DNA of 64,000 nucleotides from a virus: the IMG/VR virus record IMGVR_UViG_3300035698_017305, positions 62,001 through 126,000 of that record. One strand, written 5' to 3'. Numbering within the stretch: position 1 is the first letter of the stretch; every line of letters starts with the position of its first letter. The translations under genes were made by a program, and so were the position numbers. Below, one piece after another: positions 24,949 through 36,200 of this stretch. The notes under the pieces are model-generated. The model saw only the letters and a list, made by a program, of their open reading frames with translations. It made no database searches and was not told where the DNA came from.

Positions 24949-27201
24949 ATGTACTTGGTAAATGTCAATCCTCAATCTGTAATAGTTAACGATCCGGATG
25001 TCCGGTTCTCCTTTTCAGTGCGCCCTGATTCTATATCTCAAGCCGTTACCTTGGCCGGAGTGTCTTTCCCTCATGGTAAGGCCAAAGACTTCTATAACCC
25101 GGCACTAGGATACCCAGAAGACATAGACTCTCCGTTCGGATACTCCGCATCACTCGGTAGCTTTAACGATTTTGCAACCGAACCTTCCTCTCCTAATGAA
25201 ATTGTTCGGGTTGTAAGTGAAAATTCGGATGACCCCTCTCTGGTAATGTATAACGGCCCCAATGATACAGAGGACCGTAATGACACCTACTATATGTTCA
25301 AGGACCAGGAGAACTTAAACGCCGGTGTGTACATGGCAGAGTTCGAGTTAGAGGTGACAGAGTATACCTCCAAAGCTTCCGCTACATACTTCCCTGCCGG
25401 GGTCCCAACAGGTTACACCGGAGTAGTATTCGGGGTTTACTGTGCACCTCTACTCACTTCTATATCTTTGTTCTTATGTGATGATGTCTTGGGAGCTGGT
25501 AAGTATGTGGCCATATCAGGTCCCCCTTCTGACTCAGGATCTAGAGAGTTCTATGAGGAGGTGGCATTTGACTGGAACCAAAACGCTAAATACATTGTGT
25601 TGTTCAACACGATAGAGAATAAGCTGGCCGTCATAGCCACCAACGCTGATCAGTCAGTGAAGATGGTGGGCGTGGCCTTGAACCTACCCCTACTACGTAC
25701 TGCTGCCACCCCACATGATCAGACAGGGTTCGGACTATACTTCGGCATCGACAACGCTGAAGAAGGTAACAGCATGACGGTGCGGGGGGCTTACTTGTAC
25801 GAAGGTGGGTTGGCTATACGGGACGGAGCTATCCAAGGAGGGTATGACTTCCGGTACATGATGGACCACACTTGTGAGTATGCCTATGGGGAATCCCCAG
25901 AGCAGGCTATCCAACCCTGGCACTTAGTTAACCTGAACCCTATTCAGATACCCGGGTTCTTGGAACTGGAGAAGGGTGAGGAAGATGGGTACATGCTCAG
26001 GGAAGAGCCTCTGTTAGACCTGAGTGAAGCAGGGTATCCTGTATTGGTAGAGACTACATTCAGAGCGTCGTCATCTAACTGGCCGACCACCAAGTTCACT
26101 GGAGTGGCCATAGTTGTAGACGATGGAACTAGGTGTGTATACTTGGGTCTACTACAGAGCAGAGGCCAGAGAACCATGGCACTGACTGGTAACGACTTAG
26201 ACCTCAGGGACGATGATGCTTGGGTAGAGATATCTGGCAACGGCCACAGTTGGATGGTGCCTCATAAGCTCAGGTGGTTGATAGACCCTACGGAATCAAA
26301 GATGACTGTATTCCTTGGAGAGGATACTGAACCTTTGGGGGAAGTGGACATGGACGCCGTTGAGTTCCAGCAATCTTACTTCGGTAGGGCTGGAGTGGGT
26401 CTGGTACTACTAGGGTCTGATAATGAGTATGACTCTGAGATCAAACTCCATGTAGACTACATTAAGTACCACAAAGACCCGGTGTTTTATGACTCCCGTA
26501 AGGATGGCTTACCTCCTACCCAGTCTGAAGAGGACTTCGGGGGGACTTGGACTTACGATGGGTGGCAGGATGGCGGTGTAGGGTTTGATGACGACGAAGA
26601 CTTGTTGCTTCAGACAACTTCAGAGTCCACTCTCCCACTCAGTCTAGCTAGCACTGTACCTTCCACCGCTGCTGATGGAGGGGTGGTGTTTGAGTCACGT
26701 CTTAGAGTGTCGGCATGGAAGGACTTAGATACCAACACGTCTGACCCAGCTAACTCTATAGTTCCGTTCTTCATAGACTCCCCTGTTAGCTCAGGGTTCC
26801 GGTTAGGTTTTGTTGACCTGGGATCACGGGGTAAATACATAGCTTTGATGGACAGAGTGGTTACTTCCATCTATGATTTGAACTGGGACTACCTGTACAA
26901 GGTTAACTGGACAGAGTACCATACGTATAAGGTCATACAGGATAGGTATAACGGGCTGAAGCTATACCAAGACGGTACGCTACTAGTTACGCTGAAGGAG
27001 TCGGAGTACTCCGGTCCAAACCTGATAGAAGATGATGAATTAGCGTTGCATTTCCCAGACTTAACTGCTTCTTGTAGTGTTTTAATCTCCAGGATTTGGT
27101 ATGCTTGTTCAACAGGTCAGGATGTGTGGGTTAAACAGAAATCACCGTATGGAGAGGTAGAGGGTCACCGGATAGCCGGTATCCTTTTAGCTGAGGATTA
27201 A
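24949..27201 (+). CDS. tail-fibre/adhesin-like protein with LamG-like repeats (750 aa)
   Basis: Beta-rich protein with three similar segments of about 200 residues, each resembling a concanavalin/LamG jelly roll (for example VYMAEFELEVTEY; VLVETTFRASSSNW; VVFESRLRVSAWKD, each followed by strands ending in G-L-K/A-V-Y). Such folds bind surface sugars. AGGA lies six bases before the ATG. It is probably a receptor-binding or fibre-associated protein. The repeat reading is by eye. Confidence 0.6.
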   Translation: MYLVNVNPQSVIVNDPDVRFSFSVRPDSISQAVTLAGVSFPHGKAKDFYNPALGYPEDIDSPFGYSASLGSFNDFATEPSSPNEIVRVVSENSDDPSLVMYNGPNDTEDRNDTYYMFKDQENLNAGVYMAEFELEVTEYTSKASATYFPAGVPTGYTGVVFGVYCAPLLTSISLFLCDDVLGAGKYVAISGPPSDSGSREFYEEVAFDWNQNAKYIVLFNTIENKLAVIATNADQSVKMVGVALNLPLLRTAATPHDQTGFGLYFGIDNAEEGNSMTVRGAYLYEGGLAIRDGAIQGGYDFRYMMDHTCEYAYGESPEQAIQPWHLVNLNPIQIPGFLELEKGEEDGYMLREEPLLDLSEAGYPVLVETTFRASSSNWPTTKFTGVAIVVDDGTRCVYLGLLQSRGQRTMALTGNDLDLRDDDAWVEISGNGHSWMVPHKLRWLIDPTESKMTVFLGEDTEPLGEVDMDAVEFQQSYFGRAGVGLVLLGSDNEYDSEIKLHVDYIKYHKDPVFYDSRKDGLPPTQSEEDFGGTWTYDGWQDGGVGFDDDEDLLLQTTSESTLPLSLASTVPSTAADGGVVFESRLRVSAWKDLDTNTSDPANSIVPFFIDSPVSSGFRLGFVDLGSRGKYIALMDRVVTSIYDLNWDYLYKVNWTEYHTYKVIQDRYNGLKLYQDGTLLVTLKESEYSGPNLIEDDELALHFPDLTASCSVLISRIWYACSTGQDVWVKQKSPYGEVEGHRIAGILLAED

Positions 27202-27202
27202 G

Positions 27203-30200
27203 ATGGCAGACCACGAATTCGTACAATATTCAGTAGCTTCCCCATCTTCAGCTCCAGTAGCTCGTCTTCTTCCAGCTTCAGTGTCTATACTGCTGGGGGA
27301 AGTGGTTAGACTGGTAGGAACACATAGCCAAGCCCCTTCTGGGGGAACCCTAACCTACGGGTGGTCATTTACAAAGACACCTACGGGAAGTTCAGTTTCT
27401 CTCCATGGATTCAGAGAAGAGTTTGCTGACCCTGGGGTGGTCACCTTTGTCCCTGATCTACCGGGAGAGTATGAAGTACAACTGGTAGTATCGTCGGGCG
27501 GGGTAGACTCCCTACCTGCCTACTGCACAGTGGGTACGAGATCTGCACACTCCGGTATAGGTTATGGAGGCCCTGATGCTTCCTTCATGTGGAAGTACCT
27601 GTCAGATACGTGGCAGTTGATGCCTGACAAAGAGTACATTACCTCTACGTGGTCCGCTTACATTCAGATGCTGGCCGCTGATACACAGAGGATGTACCAG
27701 ATTGATGCTAATAAGTCTATCCACACTGCACCTAACCTGTATCAGAGGCGGTGGCTGGCTTACTCTACCCATATTGATTTGCAGGCTAGTGACGTAGAGC
27801 TAGTGTTGGGTAACACTGCCGCCGGTATAACTGGCGCGTCGGGGTATCTTGGGCAGCAAGGTATCGGAATCGTTGTGTCCAACTCGGAGATGCTGGTTGC
27901 GGAAGGAGCTGTATCTGAGTTAGTGCCTAGCAATTCCATCTCTTTCCCAGACCGTAGTGTTGAATATGATGTAGCCCGGGTTAACCCCACCAGGACAGGG
28001 TACATTATTAAGCGTAGTGATTCGTTTGCAGATGAGTTTAAGGGCAGTGGGCAGTACAGGGTGGGAGCCACTCTATCCGCCACCATATACAGAGACAACG
28101 GACAGGATATAGTTGACAGCTCAGGGTTCCTTATCACCGACGTAGGTCTGTGGGTATGGGTTGAGTCTGTTGAGTTCTCTGGTCTGGCGCTGGTAACATC
28201 AATAGATGGGGACAAAGCATACGTATCATCCCAAACTGCATTCCCTGCCACGGCTGTTGCGGTCACTGCAAAAAGATATGTTGGTAACAACTTCTCTCCA
28301 CAGTATCCGGAGACTGCCTACACTAATGTGTTGAGGGCCCCTTACGGTGACTTTGATTTCACCACCTTAGGTGTGGGGGCAGGCAGACTAATCAGGTTTG
28401 GTAATTTAACCCATACAGTACAGCGGGTGTTCAACGAGCTCAACCAGAGCCCCTTACCCGTTACAGTAGCTTTGTTGGATCAGTCCGAAGCCCCCTCCGA
28501 CTTACAAGATCAGGTGTGGAGGGTGCCTCACGTCCTTCGAGTAGAGGGTATGGACTTTGAGGAGCTGGGAGTTTCTTATGGTGACTTGTTAGTAGGTGAG
28601 CTTACCCGTCTAGACACAGGAGCCCACACGGAGATCAACCTCTTCGTGACAGGTGCCTCTGGGGACAGGATTGGGTTTGAGCTGGGAACATCTACTCTAT
28701 CTAACACCGTATCCGGCTCATTCTCTGCGACTGAGATCGTTAAGATAGCTACTGACTTAGGCATAGACACAGTAACCCCAGCCCTTGACGGGTCCCTTGT
28801 CTACACGAATGAGGCCAGAGAGATACGTGAGATCGTAACTTCTGAATTGTTTGGGCGCACCCACTACAATACTGAGATATCTGTGTTGGATGTTGGGGAA
28901 TTCCAAGTAAGCTTGAAGGCTATTAGGTTAGTACGTAACTCACGTATCCCTGTGGACTCAGATCTACGTAGCGTACCGTCCCTACAGGAAGTTATCGAAC
29001 CGCCAGACGTAGTGGAGAGGGAAGGCACCTTCTATGTAGACAGAGGAGACTGGGGTCTGTACGAGATGGACAGAGAACCTGTCAGGCTCCTAGAGAATGA
29101 AGACTTTATCATTGATTTCTTAGCTGGGTTTACCGGCTGGGGTGCAGTCACTATCATGGAGTCTGATGTAGTTACCATTGAGTCTGGTAACCTGATCCAG
29201 CGAGGGGTTATCCCCGGTGACTCCCTATACCTGCTAGAGACAGAGGTGGCGGGTGATTACAAGATCCTTGAGGTCCTGTCCGATACCGAAGTTAGAGTGG
29301 ACGCACCACTACTGTCAGACCAAGCCGGTATTTTATACAGAGTAGATAGAGCAGAGGAGGGTACCTACCTTAGGTTTAACGACCTGCTACTGACTCCTTC
29401 TAACCCGGCCCCTGAGAGATGGTGGGCTGAGATGTCCCTGTTCGACAACAGCGTGGCCATAGAGGATAACTTCGGTTACCCACTGGGTGTGCTGAGAGAG
29501 GACATGCCAGAGTCTGAAGCGGCGGTGTCGTACATGTCTGCTATCCGTGGACTTATGTTCGCCTCATCCTATGGACCACACGTTCATAACCTCAGGATAG
29601 GTGCTCAGATACTGTTGGGGCTACCAGTGGCAGAGGTTAGGGGTATCATCGCATCCATCGACAAGGTGTATGAGATCAATCCCTACACCAATGAGCCTAG
29701 GTTTGGACGGATGGTTCTGGAAGATGTTGATGACAATGACCAGCCCCTTGGGAAACTGAGGCCATACATATTCCCCTACCAAGGTAATCAGGTACTGGAA
29801 TACTACAATAGCATGGGGTACTCCCCATCTGCTGACGACGTGGCCTATGAAGGGATCGTAGCCGGGGTTGAAACTAACCCAGCCACAGACCTTGAGTACG
29901 CCGTGGGTGATGTAGTAGAAGCCCTGGCCCCGCTGTGTACTGGGGTTGAAGTGTACGACTACATCGAGGACCCAGACTGGTGGGTACCCGTGGTCGGCTC
30001 CGGTATATATGACTCTGAGCTCATGAAGTATCACAACTTCTTGGTTAGAGCTGACGTTGACATATCAGACACCAACAACCTACCAGTGCTGGTTGAATAC
30101 CTACGTGGTATTGCTAGGCCAGCTCACAAAGATGTACTGGTTGTAGCTAGTAAGCATGTAGTGGATACAGTTGAGGTCAAAGACAATGTTGATATCAATC

Positions 30201-32482
30201 TACAACGTGACTTCTACGACAACATCCACGGGCTAGAGTCTCCGTTCATTCAAGACTGGGTTAACGGGAACAGCGTAGAGCTTAATAGGATTGGGCACAA
30301 CCCATTCACTCGCAGAACTATCTTCATAGGGGAAGATCTGGTGGTTGGAACTGACGGGTCCGCTTCTACTGAACGTGGGGGTTTGACCGGTCCTTACATT
30401 GGAACCCCCTCCGTCTACCATGACGGTCAGATAGTAAAGGAAGGGGACATCCTCTTCATCATTGATGGTAGGAACCGGGGCAGGTATCTCATCTCAACCG
30501 TAGACTCAGACACTGAGTTCACCTTTGAGGCTATAACTGAGTCCGGGTTTAGCCCAGACACCCCACCCATGACTGAGGTGGAGGCTGCGGTTGACCAGCG
30601 GTTCTTTATCGAGAGGGAATTGAATAACCCATTAGTAACTGGTTACTTCCTACTGTCAGAGGATGGAGACGCGTACTTATACAGCACCATGGTATCTGGG
30701 GGGTACGTTGAAGACTTCTCTACAGATTTTGAGAGTGATACTATAGGCTCCCACCCCACAGGGTTTACATTCTCCGAGCCGGGTACAGCTACTGTCACAG
30801 TACAGGATGATGGAGCCCCACGGGAACAGGTGACCCGTCTTATAAGTGGCAACGTGGGGGCAGACCATGCAGTTATGTATTACAACTTGGTAGATGATGC
30901 TGTATCTACATCGCACATAACGTTTTCCATGTGGGCTTGGAGGGCAGCGAGTGCCGGAGAAGACCTGCACCTATCATTATTTGATGATGACGATGATCTG
31001 GTAGCTGCGGTACTCATAAAGCCAGGGTTTAGTGTATGGGATGCAGACAAGGTAGACACTGGGTGGACTTGGGCGGACTCAACATGGCATTGGTTTGAAG
31101 TAGATGTAGACCTTGATGCTGATGTTGTTACCATGACCATGGACTCCAGCACATACGTTACCACCGTTTGTGCTGACCATGCAGCGGGCACCGCACTCAA
31201 GCGGATTATGATGCGTATGTCAGGAACAGTGTCCCCTAAGACTGCATTTCTAGATGACTTTACTGTAACCTATCAAGACCCTCCCGAATTTGAGGACCCT
31301 ATAGGTTTGTTTGTAGAGAACGTGGGGCCCGGAGATCTGTTAGCTTTGAACTTCGCTATTGTCCCCGGTGGGGATATGTCTGGCGGGTGTATGACCTTCC
31401 CCATAGCAGGCATAGGTCTTGATGATGACACCCTTTACCCATTTGTGGATAGGAACGTCGTCTACTTAGCTGACGCAGTAACAGGGATGACCACGGGGTT
31501 AGAAGGAGAGTACGGTACGTTTGAGATACATAAGAAGCTGCTGTCTGTTGCCCCATTAGTACAAAGATCAGACACAGAATCTACGTTGGCTATGAGTACC
31601 GTATCTAAAGCCATACAACTGGGCAATGAACCATACTATACCAACGTCTTGTTAGGTCAAGATGATCTCAGGTGTCTGCCTAAGTTGATTGTGGATAGTG
31701 GCCTGGATGAAGGTAAAGAATACAGCATACTATTCTCTGTAATATTTGGGGGAGATACCTTGGCTTATGTAGACCCGATCCCAGCAAACTCTCATTCAGG
31801 TGAGGCGTTTAGGATCGTTGGGTGCTATGACAAGGAGGACAAGTCTGTCGGCGCTGACCTACTAGCTACTGTCCCTGAGGACGCCTGGGCTATTGGGTGG
31901 TACGAGGTGGACCTTATACATAGTGGTGCAGACATGGCCACATGGGGTGACCCGGAAGAAGGGGAGTTCCATAACGAAGTGTTTGGGGTGTCCACCCCAA
32001 TGGTCTCAGCTTTGGAGGGCGATATACTGATCATCACCTCTACTGAAGCTAGCACCTGCCCCGACCGGCTACAGACTGTAGTGACTTGTAACTACACTGT
32101 TGAAAGTGTGGCTGTAATAGGACTCGACACGGTGGTAACTCTGGACAGGGACATCCCTGAGGGTATCGGCTACACCTATGAGTTGGTAAGGCCCACGGAG
32201 AACTACACTGTGACCGGTGTGTACCCAGCGTCCATAGCTACAGTAAATGGAGACACTCCCACAGATCTTAGGTCTTTCTCTGGTAGGTACGTAGAATTCA
32301 TATCAGGGTTGATGTCCACTGAGGATTACGAGGTAGGGCTAGGACCTGGACAGCACACTATCATAGATGTGGATGGGTCTGACGTTTACACTGCGGCCCT
32401 CGGTGGGTATGATAACACCGCACCTAACACCCACGCCGTAAAGATTTGGGCTAGGTCTAAACTATTTGGAGTGTACGGGTAG
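27203..32482 (+). CDS. giant fibre/baseplate protein with PKD-like and jelly-roll domains (1759 aa)
   Basis: Residues 15-115 resemble a PKD domain (GTLTYGWSFTKTPTGSSVSL, then FVPDLPGEYEVQLVV). A large beta-rich middle follows with a segment from 120 to 200 carrying many Tyr/Trp. Residues near 1190-1370 look like a jelly roll (ITFSMWAWRAASAGEDLHLS, then WHWFEVDVDLDADVVTM). The protein starts two bases after the previous stop. It may be a large adhesin or tail-fibre connector. Its sheer length rules out simple comparison with ordinary fibres. Exact role unknown. Confidence 0.6.
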   Translation: MADHEFVQYSVASPSSAPVARLLPASVSILLGEVVRLVGTHSQAPSGGTLTYGWSFTKTPTGSSVSLHGFREEFADPGVVTFVPDLPGEYEVQLVVSSGGVDSLPAYCTVGTRSAHSGIGYGGPDASFMWKYLSDTWQLMPDKEYITSTWSAYIQMLAADTQRMYQIDANKSIHTAPNLYQRRWLAYSTHIDLQASDVELVLGNTAAGITGASGYLGQQGIGIVVSNSEMLVAEGAVSELVPSNSISFPDRSVEYDVARVNPTRTGYIIKRSDSFADEFKGSGQYRVGATLSATIYRDNGQDIVDSSGFLITDVGLWVWVESVEFSGLALVTSIDGDKAYVSSQTAFPATAVAVTAKRYVGNNFSPQYPETAYTNVLRAPYGDFDFTTLGVGAGRLIRFGNLTHTVQRVFNELNQSPLPVTVALLDQSEAPSDLQDQVWRVPHVLRVEGMDFEELGVSYGDLLVGELTRLDTGAHTEINLFVTGASGDRIGFELGTSTLSNTVSGSFSATEIVKIATDLGIDTVTPALDGSLVYTNEAREIREIVTSELFGRTHYNTEISVLDVGEFQVSLKAIRLVRNSRIPVDSDLRSVPSLQEVIEPPDVVEREGTFYVDRGDWGLYEMDREPVRLLENEDFIIDFLAGFTGWGAVTIMESDVVTIESGNLIQRGVIPGDSLYLLETEVAGDYKILEVLSDTEVRVDAPLLSDQAGILYRVDRAEEGTYLRFNDLLLTPSNPAPERWWAEMSLFDNSVAIEDNFGYPLGVLREDMPESEAAVSYMSAIRGLMFASSYGPHVHNLRIGAQILLGLPVAEVRGIIASIDKVYEINPYTNEPRFGRMVLEDVDDNDQPLGKLRPYIFPYQGNQVLEYYNSMGYSPSADDVAYEGIVAGVETNPATDLEYAVGDVVEALAPLCTGVEVYDYIEDPDWWVPVVGSGIYDSELMKYHNFLVRADVDISDTNNLPVLVEYLRGIARPAHKDVLVVASKHVVDTVEVKDNVDINLQRDFYDNIHGLESPFIQDWVNGNSVELNRIGHNPFTRRTIFIGEDLVVGTDGSASTERGGLTGPYIGTPSVYHDGQIVKEGDILFIIDGRNRGRYLISTVDSDTEFTFEAITESGFSPDTPPMTEVEAAVDQRFFIERELNNPLVTGYFLLSEDGDAYLYSTMVSGGYVEDFSTDFESDTIGSHPTGFTFSEPGTATVTVQDDGAPREQVTRLISGNVGADHAVMYYNLVDDAVSTSHITFSMWAWRAASAGEDLHLSLFDDDDDLVAAVLIKPGFSVWDADKVDTGWTWADSTWHWFEVDVDLDADVVTMTMDSSTYVTTVCADHAAGTALKRIMMRMSGTVSPKTAFLDDFTVTYQDPPEFEDPIGLFVENVGPGDLLALNFAIVPGGDMSGGCMTFPIAGIGLDDDTLYPFVDRNVVYLADAVTGMTTGLEGEYGTFEIHKKLLSVAPLVQRSDTESTLAMSTVSKAIQLGNEPYYTNVLLGQDDLRCLPKLIVDSGLDEGKEYSILFSVIFGGDTLAYVDPIPANSHSGEAFRIVGCYDKEDKSVGADLLATVPEDAWAIGWYEVDLIHSGADMATWGDPEEGEFHNEVFGVSTPMVSALEGDILIITSTEASTCPDRLQTVVTCNYTVESVAVIGLDTVVTLDRDIPEGIGYTYELVRPTENYTVTGVYPASIATVNGDTPTDLRSFSGRYVEFISGLMSTEDYEVGLGPGQHTIIDVDGSDVYTAALGGYDNTAPNTHAVKIWARSKLFGVYG

Positions 32483-32484
32483 TA

Positions 32485-32655
32485 ATGAACACAGTTAGAA
32501 TTCATGATAAGATAACCGTGGCGGATGGGGTTAAGATCCGTACCGTTCCAGAGGGAGAAGTTTCGGATGAGATTAAACGACAAGAAGATTCAGACAGAGC
32601 TGTTAACAGGAATAGACGTAGAAGGTCATGTGACCATACGAATTCTAGACCCTGA
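32485..32655 (+). CDS. possible small ORF overlapping the next gene (56 aa)
   Basis: ATG two bases after the stop of the giant fibre gene. The first 32 residues (MNTVRIHDKITVADGVKIRT and on) look like coding sequence. From 32567 it overlaps the next gene in another frame and becomes Arg-rich. It could be a real small protein, a remnant of a longer 5' end of the next gene, or chance. No clear ribosome site. Confidence 0.3.
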   Translation: MNTVRIHDKITVADGVKIRTVPEGEVSDEIKRQEDSDRAVNRNRRRRSCDHTNSRP

Positions 32656-33199
32656 GGGCAGACCTGTTCATAGAATCGAGAAGAATAATATATGGACGTT
32701 GACTGGGAGGGAGTACCTAGCCCAGTTGATTGCATACCAGTCCACTGCATCCACTACCATTGATGGGGAGCCTGGGACACCTTTTCGTAGAGACAGGGTA
32801 CTGTACCTAGGAATGGGTTCAGGGGCTTTCCCCCAGACAGTCAGTGTCAATAGGCTGGCGGAACCAGTGGAGTTCCAGTCCAATGAATTCCTGGCACCCC
32901 TAGTTATACCCCCTGACTTCCCACTATCACCTGCTCGCACAAGTGTGCGGTTCTCCAGGATATTCAGTGGTACTCAGATCAGTTTAGCTGGTAGTGGTAC
33001 ATACGTTGACATCACAGAGGCCGGGTTGTTCACTAGCGGCGGATCCGCTGATGACTACGCACCAGGAACACGCGAAACCGGATTCGGACCGGGGGGTACC
33101 TACGCTGAGCAACAAGCTCCAGTAGCTTACGTATCCTTTGAACCTATCCCAAAGTGGTACGGTTACGCGTTGGAAATACTTTGGGAAGTGAGGTTCTAA
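32567..33199 (+). CDS. tail protein (210 aa)
   Basis: Beta-rich protein of a kind often found between fibre genes in large phages: TIRILDPEGRPVHRIEKNN, then YLGMGSG and YVDITEAGLFTSGGSADDY. I chose the ATG at 32567 because GGGAGA lies eight bases upstream; an upstream ATG at 32525 lacks one. Probably a minor tail or fibre-connector protein. It is three bases from the next start. Confidence 0.6.
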   Translation: MRLNDKKIQTELLTGIDVEGHVTIRILDPEGRPVHRIEKNNIWTLTGREYLAQLIAYQSTASTTIDGEPGTPFRRDRVLYLGMGSGAFPQTVSVNRLAEPVEFQSNEFLAPLVIPPDFPLSPARTSVRFSRIFSGTQISLAGSGTYVDITEAGLFTSGGSADDYAPGTRETGFGPGGTYAEQQAPVAYVSFEPIPKWYGYALEILWEVRF

Positions 33200-33202
33200 C
33201 AC

Positions 33203-36200
33203 ATGTCTAGCGCAACGTATCTCAGAAGACCATTTCTTATTGGCCAAACTACATACCCATACCTTAGCTACCCTAAGATTCGGTGTCAGATCCGTAGAGG
33301 ATCTGGTGCAGGACTGAGAGAGTATGCTGAGCTGCCCGGAGACGGGGGCATCACTGCGTCCATGATAGTGGAGGTACACCCTGAGACTGAAGACTATTAC
33401 GTTGCTACAGTAGACGTAGCTGTTGGCCACACCACAATTGACGATGTTGTGGACGATATAAACACAGCTTTGGGTGCCGCCACCCAGATGACAGACCCAG
33501 TAACTACTCCAGTAGCGTCTCCGGCCACAGCTTATGAGAGGGACGGATACATCTGGATTGAATGTACGGTAGCCGGAGGGGGGTCGCATTTAATTATCAA
33601 GAAGCCGCTTGACGTCCCCGCCAGGGAAGACTTGACCTCCTTACTCAAATTCCCTGCATATCCAGACCCACTCGCTACGTCAACAGCAGGTGACTTGGAA
33701 GATGCGCCCCCCTCCTTCCTACACAATGACAATCCTAACTTGGATGTAGTAGGAAACCCGGTAGGTACTAAGCTGCTTGCAAGCCACGAGGATCTAACCT
33801 CGCAGTCTATCAATAGGTCTCTGAATGCGCTGGCCCTTAACTCAGATCTGGTACATGCGGCAACCACTGCTGAACTTCCATTAGGTTGGAAGAGAATGCA
33901 GGTAGACTGCGAAGCTGACGGCACATTTTATGTAGACATTGAAGACAGGGTGTTCGTGGGCCTACCTGATGGGTTTGGCACCCCAATAGAGGGGATCCAG
34001 GCTGCATTTAGAGTGTCTCAACGAGGATACCCAGCACCTTTCTACATCCCTAATTCAGATGGCAGGGAGTTCCCGGGTAGGGTAGTGGCAGTCACCGGTA
34101 CTGCTGCAACCGCCCCAGCTAACGCAGTGTTCCCAATGACCCCCTCTAGCGCAGAGCAGACAGGGGTATATTTTGAGTTTGATAAGTCGTCCGGGGCGGA
34201 TGGCAACATCCTAGGTCTTGACTTTGGTCTCCAAGGTAACCACCACATGGGGGCTATCGGAATTGCAGAGATCGTTAATAAGACTACGGTTAAACTGAAC
34301 TCCACTTGCGCCAACGGCTTCGATGTAGAGCTCCAGTCTAACACTGAAGATATTGATGTAAAGCCCGGGGACATCATGACTGTCGCCAGCTCCGGTAATA
34401 TTACCCCGTTCTCCAACGATGGGGATTGGGTGGTTGATCAGGTCTTGGATGACACCACTGTCACTGTCAAAGGACGGAGGGGCAGCCGAGGTGAGCTCAA
34501 TGATCTAGGATCTGGGGCGCTGGGTACAGTTACATTTAGCACTGGTGGTGAGTTCTACACCAACCCAAGAGTATGGTTATGGCCTCCTATATATGAAGAT
34601 GCGGAGGTAGATATATGGTACCTGTCGGCTGACTCACTGAACGATGCTGACGCTGCGCTCATAGGACATGGTGAGGGTGGTCACGAAACTGACTACTACC
34701 GACAGATCGAAACTCTGTTCATGGATACGTACCATAACCCTCACTTCCGTCAGTCTGTTGAGGGCGTCGCATTGATTGGTAGTAAGACCAAGTGGCTCCA
34801 CCCTATGGAGTACTGGTTTGACATGGAACATGTCGGTGAGCATGGTACATCAAACGGTATAGATGACAACGCAGATCTGTTGACCGGAGTGTACACTCAC
34901 CACTTGATCACGCCCACTACCATCGTTACCAAGACCGTGTACCCGTTTGGGGTTGCGGATGAGCCTAACGAAGGCCCTAAGATTGTAGTGCAGGCAGCAG
35001 TGCCTGAGACAGGTGAGTCTGATATCAGTCAGATCGAGGTACTAGATTACGATGGTGAAGTAACCATAGGTATGACTGGGGATGGTGATGTCAACGCTGC
35101 AAGGGATGTCACTGCCGGTAGAGATGTACTGGCAGAAGATGACGTTATCGCGGGCGACTATGTTCTCAGTACGGCAGGAAGGATAGGGTGCGTTGAGGAC
35201 GATGTACACCTGACCTTCTATGACAAGACTAGTGGTGTTCAGGATTCCACTAATGATTACATCCCGATGACTGAGGTGGATGACGGTATCTTAACCGGAC
35301 CCCAGGACAACAGGGTTCCAGCTAGCTTGGTAACAGTAATCAATGAGCTGTACAGGACCCGTACTTACAACAAGGGGTTCAGAGGCATACTACAGTCTGC
35401 CATGTTGGAGGACTACGCTGACACAGACCCAGTAGATGTCGGGTTCCCCGCTGGTCCATACATTGATGGGGTTGGTACCTTCTGCTACGTGTCAGTAGGC
35501 AACTCTCAGATTGAACCTGTGTGGTCTGTTGGGGATTGGGTGCAAACCCGGGCCACGTTTGACTCTACAGTGAACCAAGGGGATCCAGATGACGTACAAG
35601 CTGACTACGAGGTAGCCCAGATAACCTACGTAGTAAACTTCGAGGGCAGGGACTACCTATTTTTGAGCGCGGCCCTACCCATAATGGAGGCTAACTTCAT
35701 CCTCCCACTGCAAGCCTCGGATCAAGAAGCTAGGGTGGGTAACATACTAATACTGGATGACGCGTCTAGTAATCCACTACACACCTCGTTCACTGACTGG
35801 GCCTTCATAGGCACGGGTGCTTTGGTTTACTCGAAGTACTTTGACTGGGACTTACAAGGTGGTGCTTATGGTGCCGCCAACTACTTGCCCGGCGGACCTT
35901 TCGGGGCCTCTCTTAGCAAACCATATATTGGTAAGCCTTCTACCTTCTCTGACGGTACGGACGGGGCTAACCCAACAAATGGCTCAACTGATGATGTAGA
36001 TTCCTTCTCATCAGTGGATGGCGTACATAAAGTAGGGGACTTCTTCCAGTTCTATTTCCCATCCGGAGATGGGGTTGAAGCGGCTGATCACCCATGTCTG
36101 CACCCTCATGTAGGGCCAGTGACCACCTATAATAACAACTACATGACTTACAACGGGGCATTTGTAGGACAAGCCATCAGTGACGACCTCTCTGAAGCAG

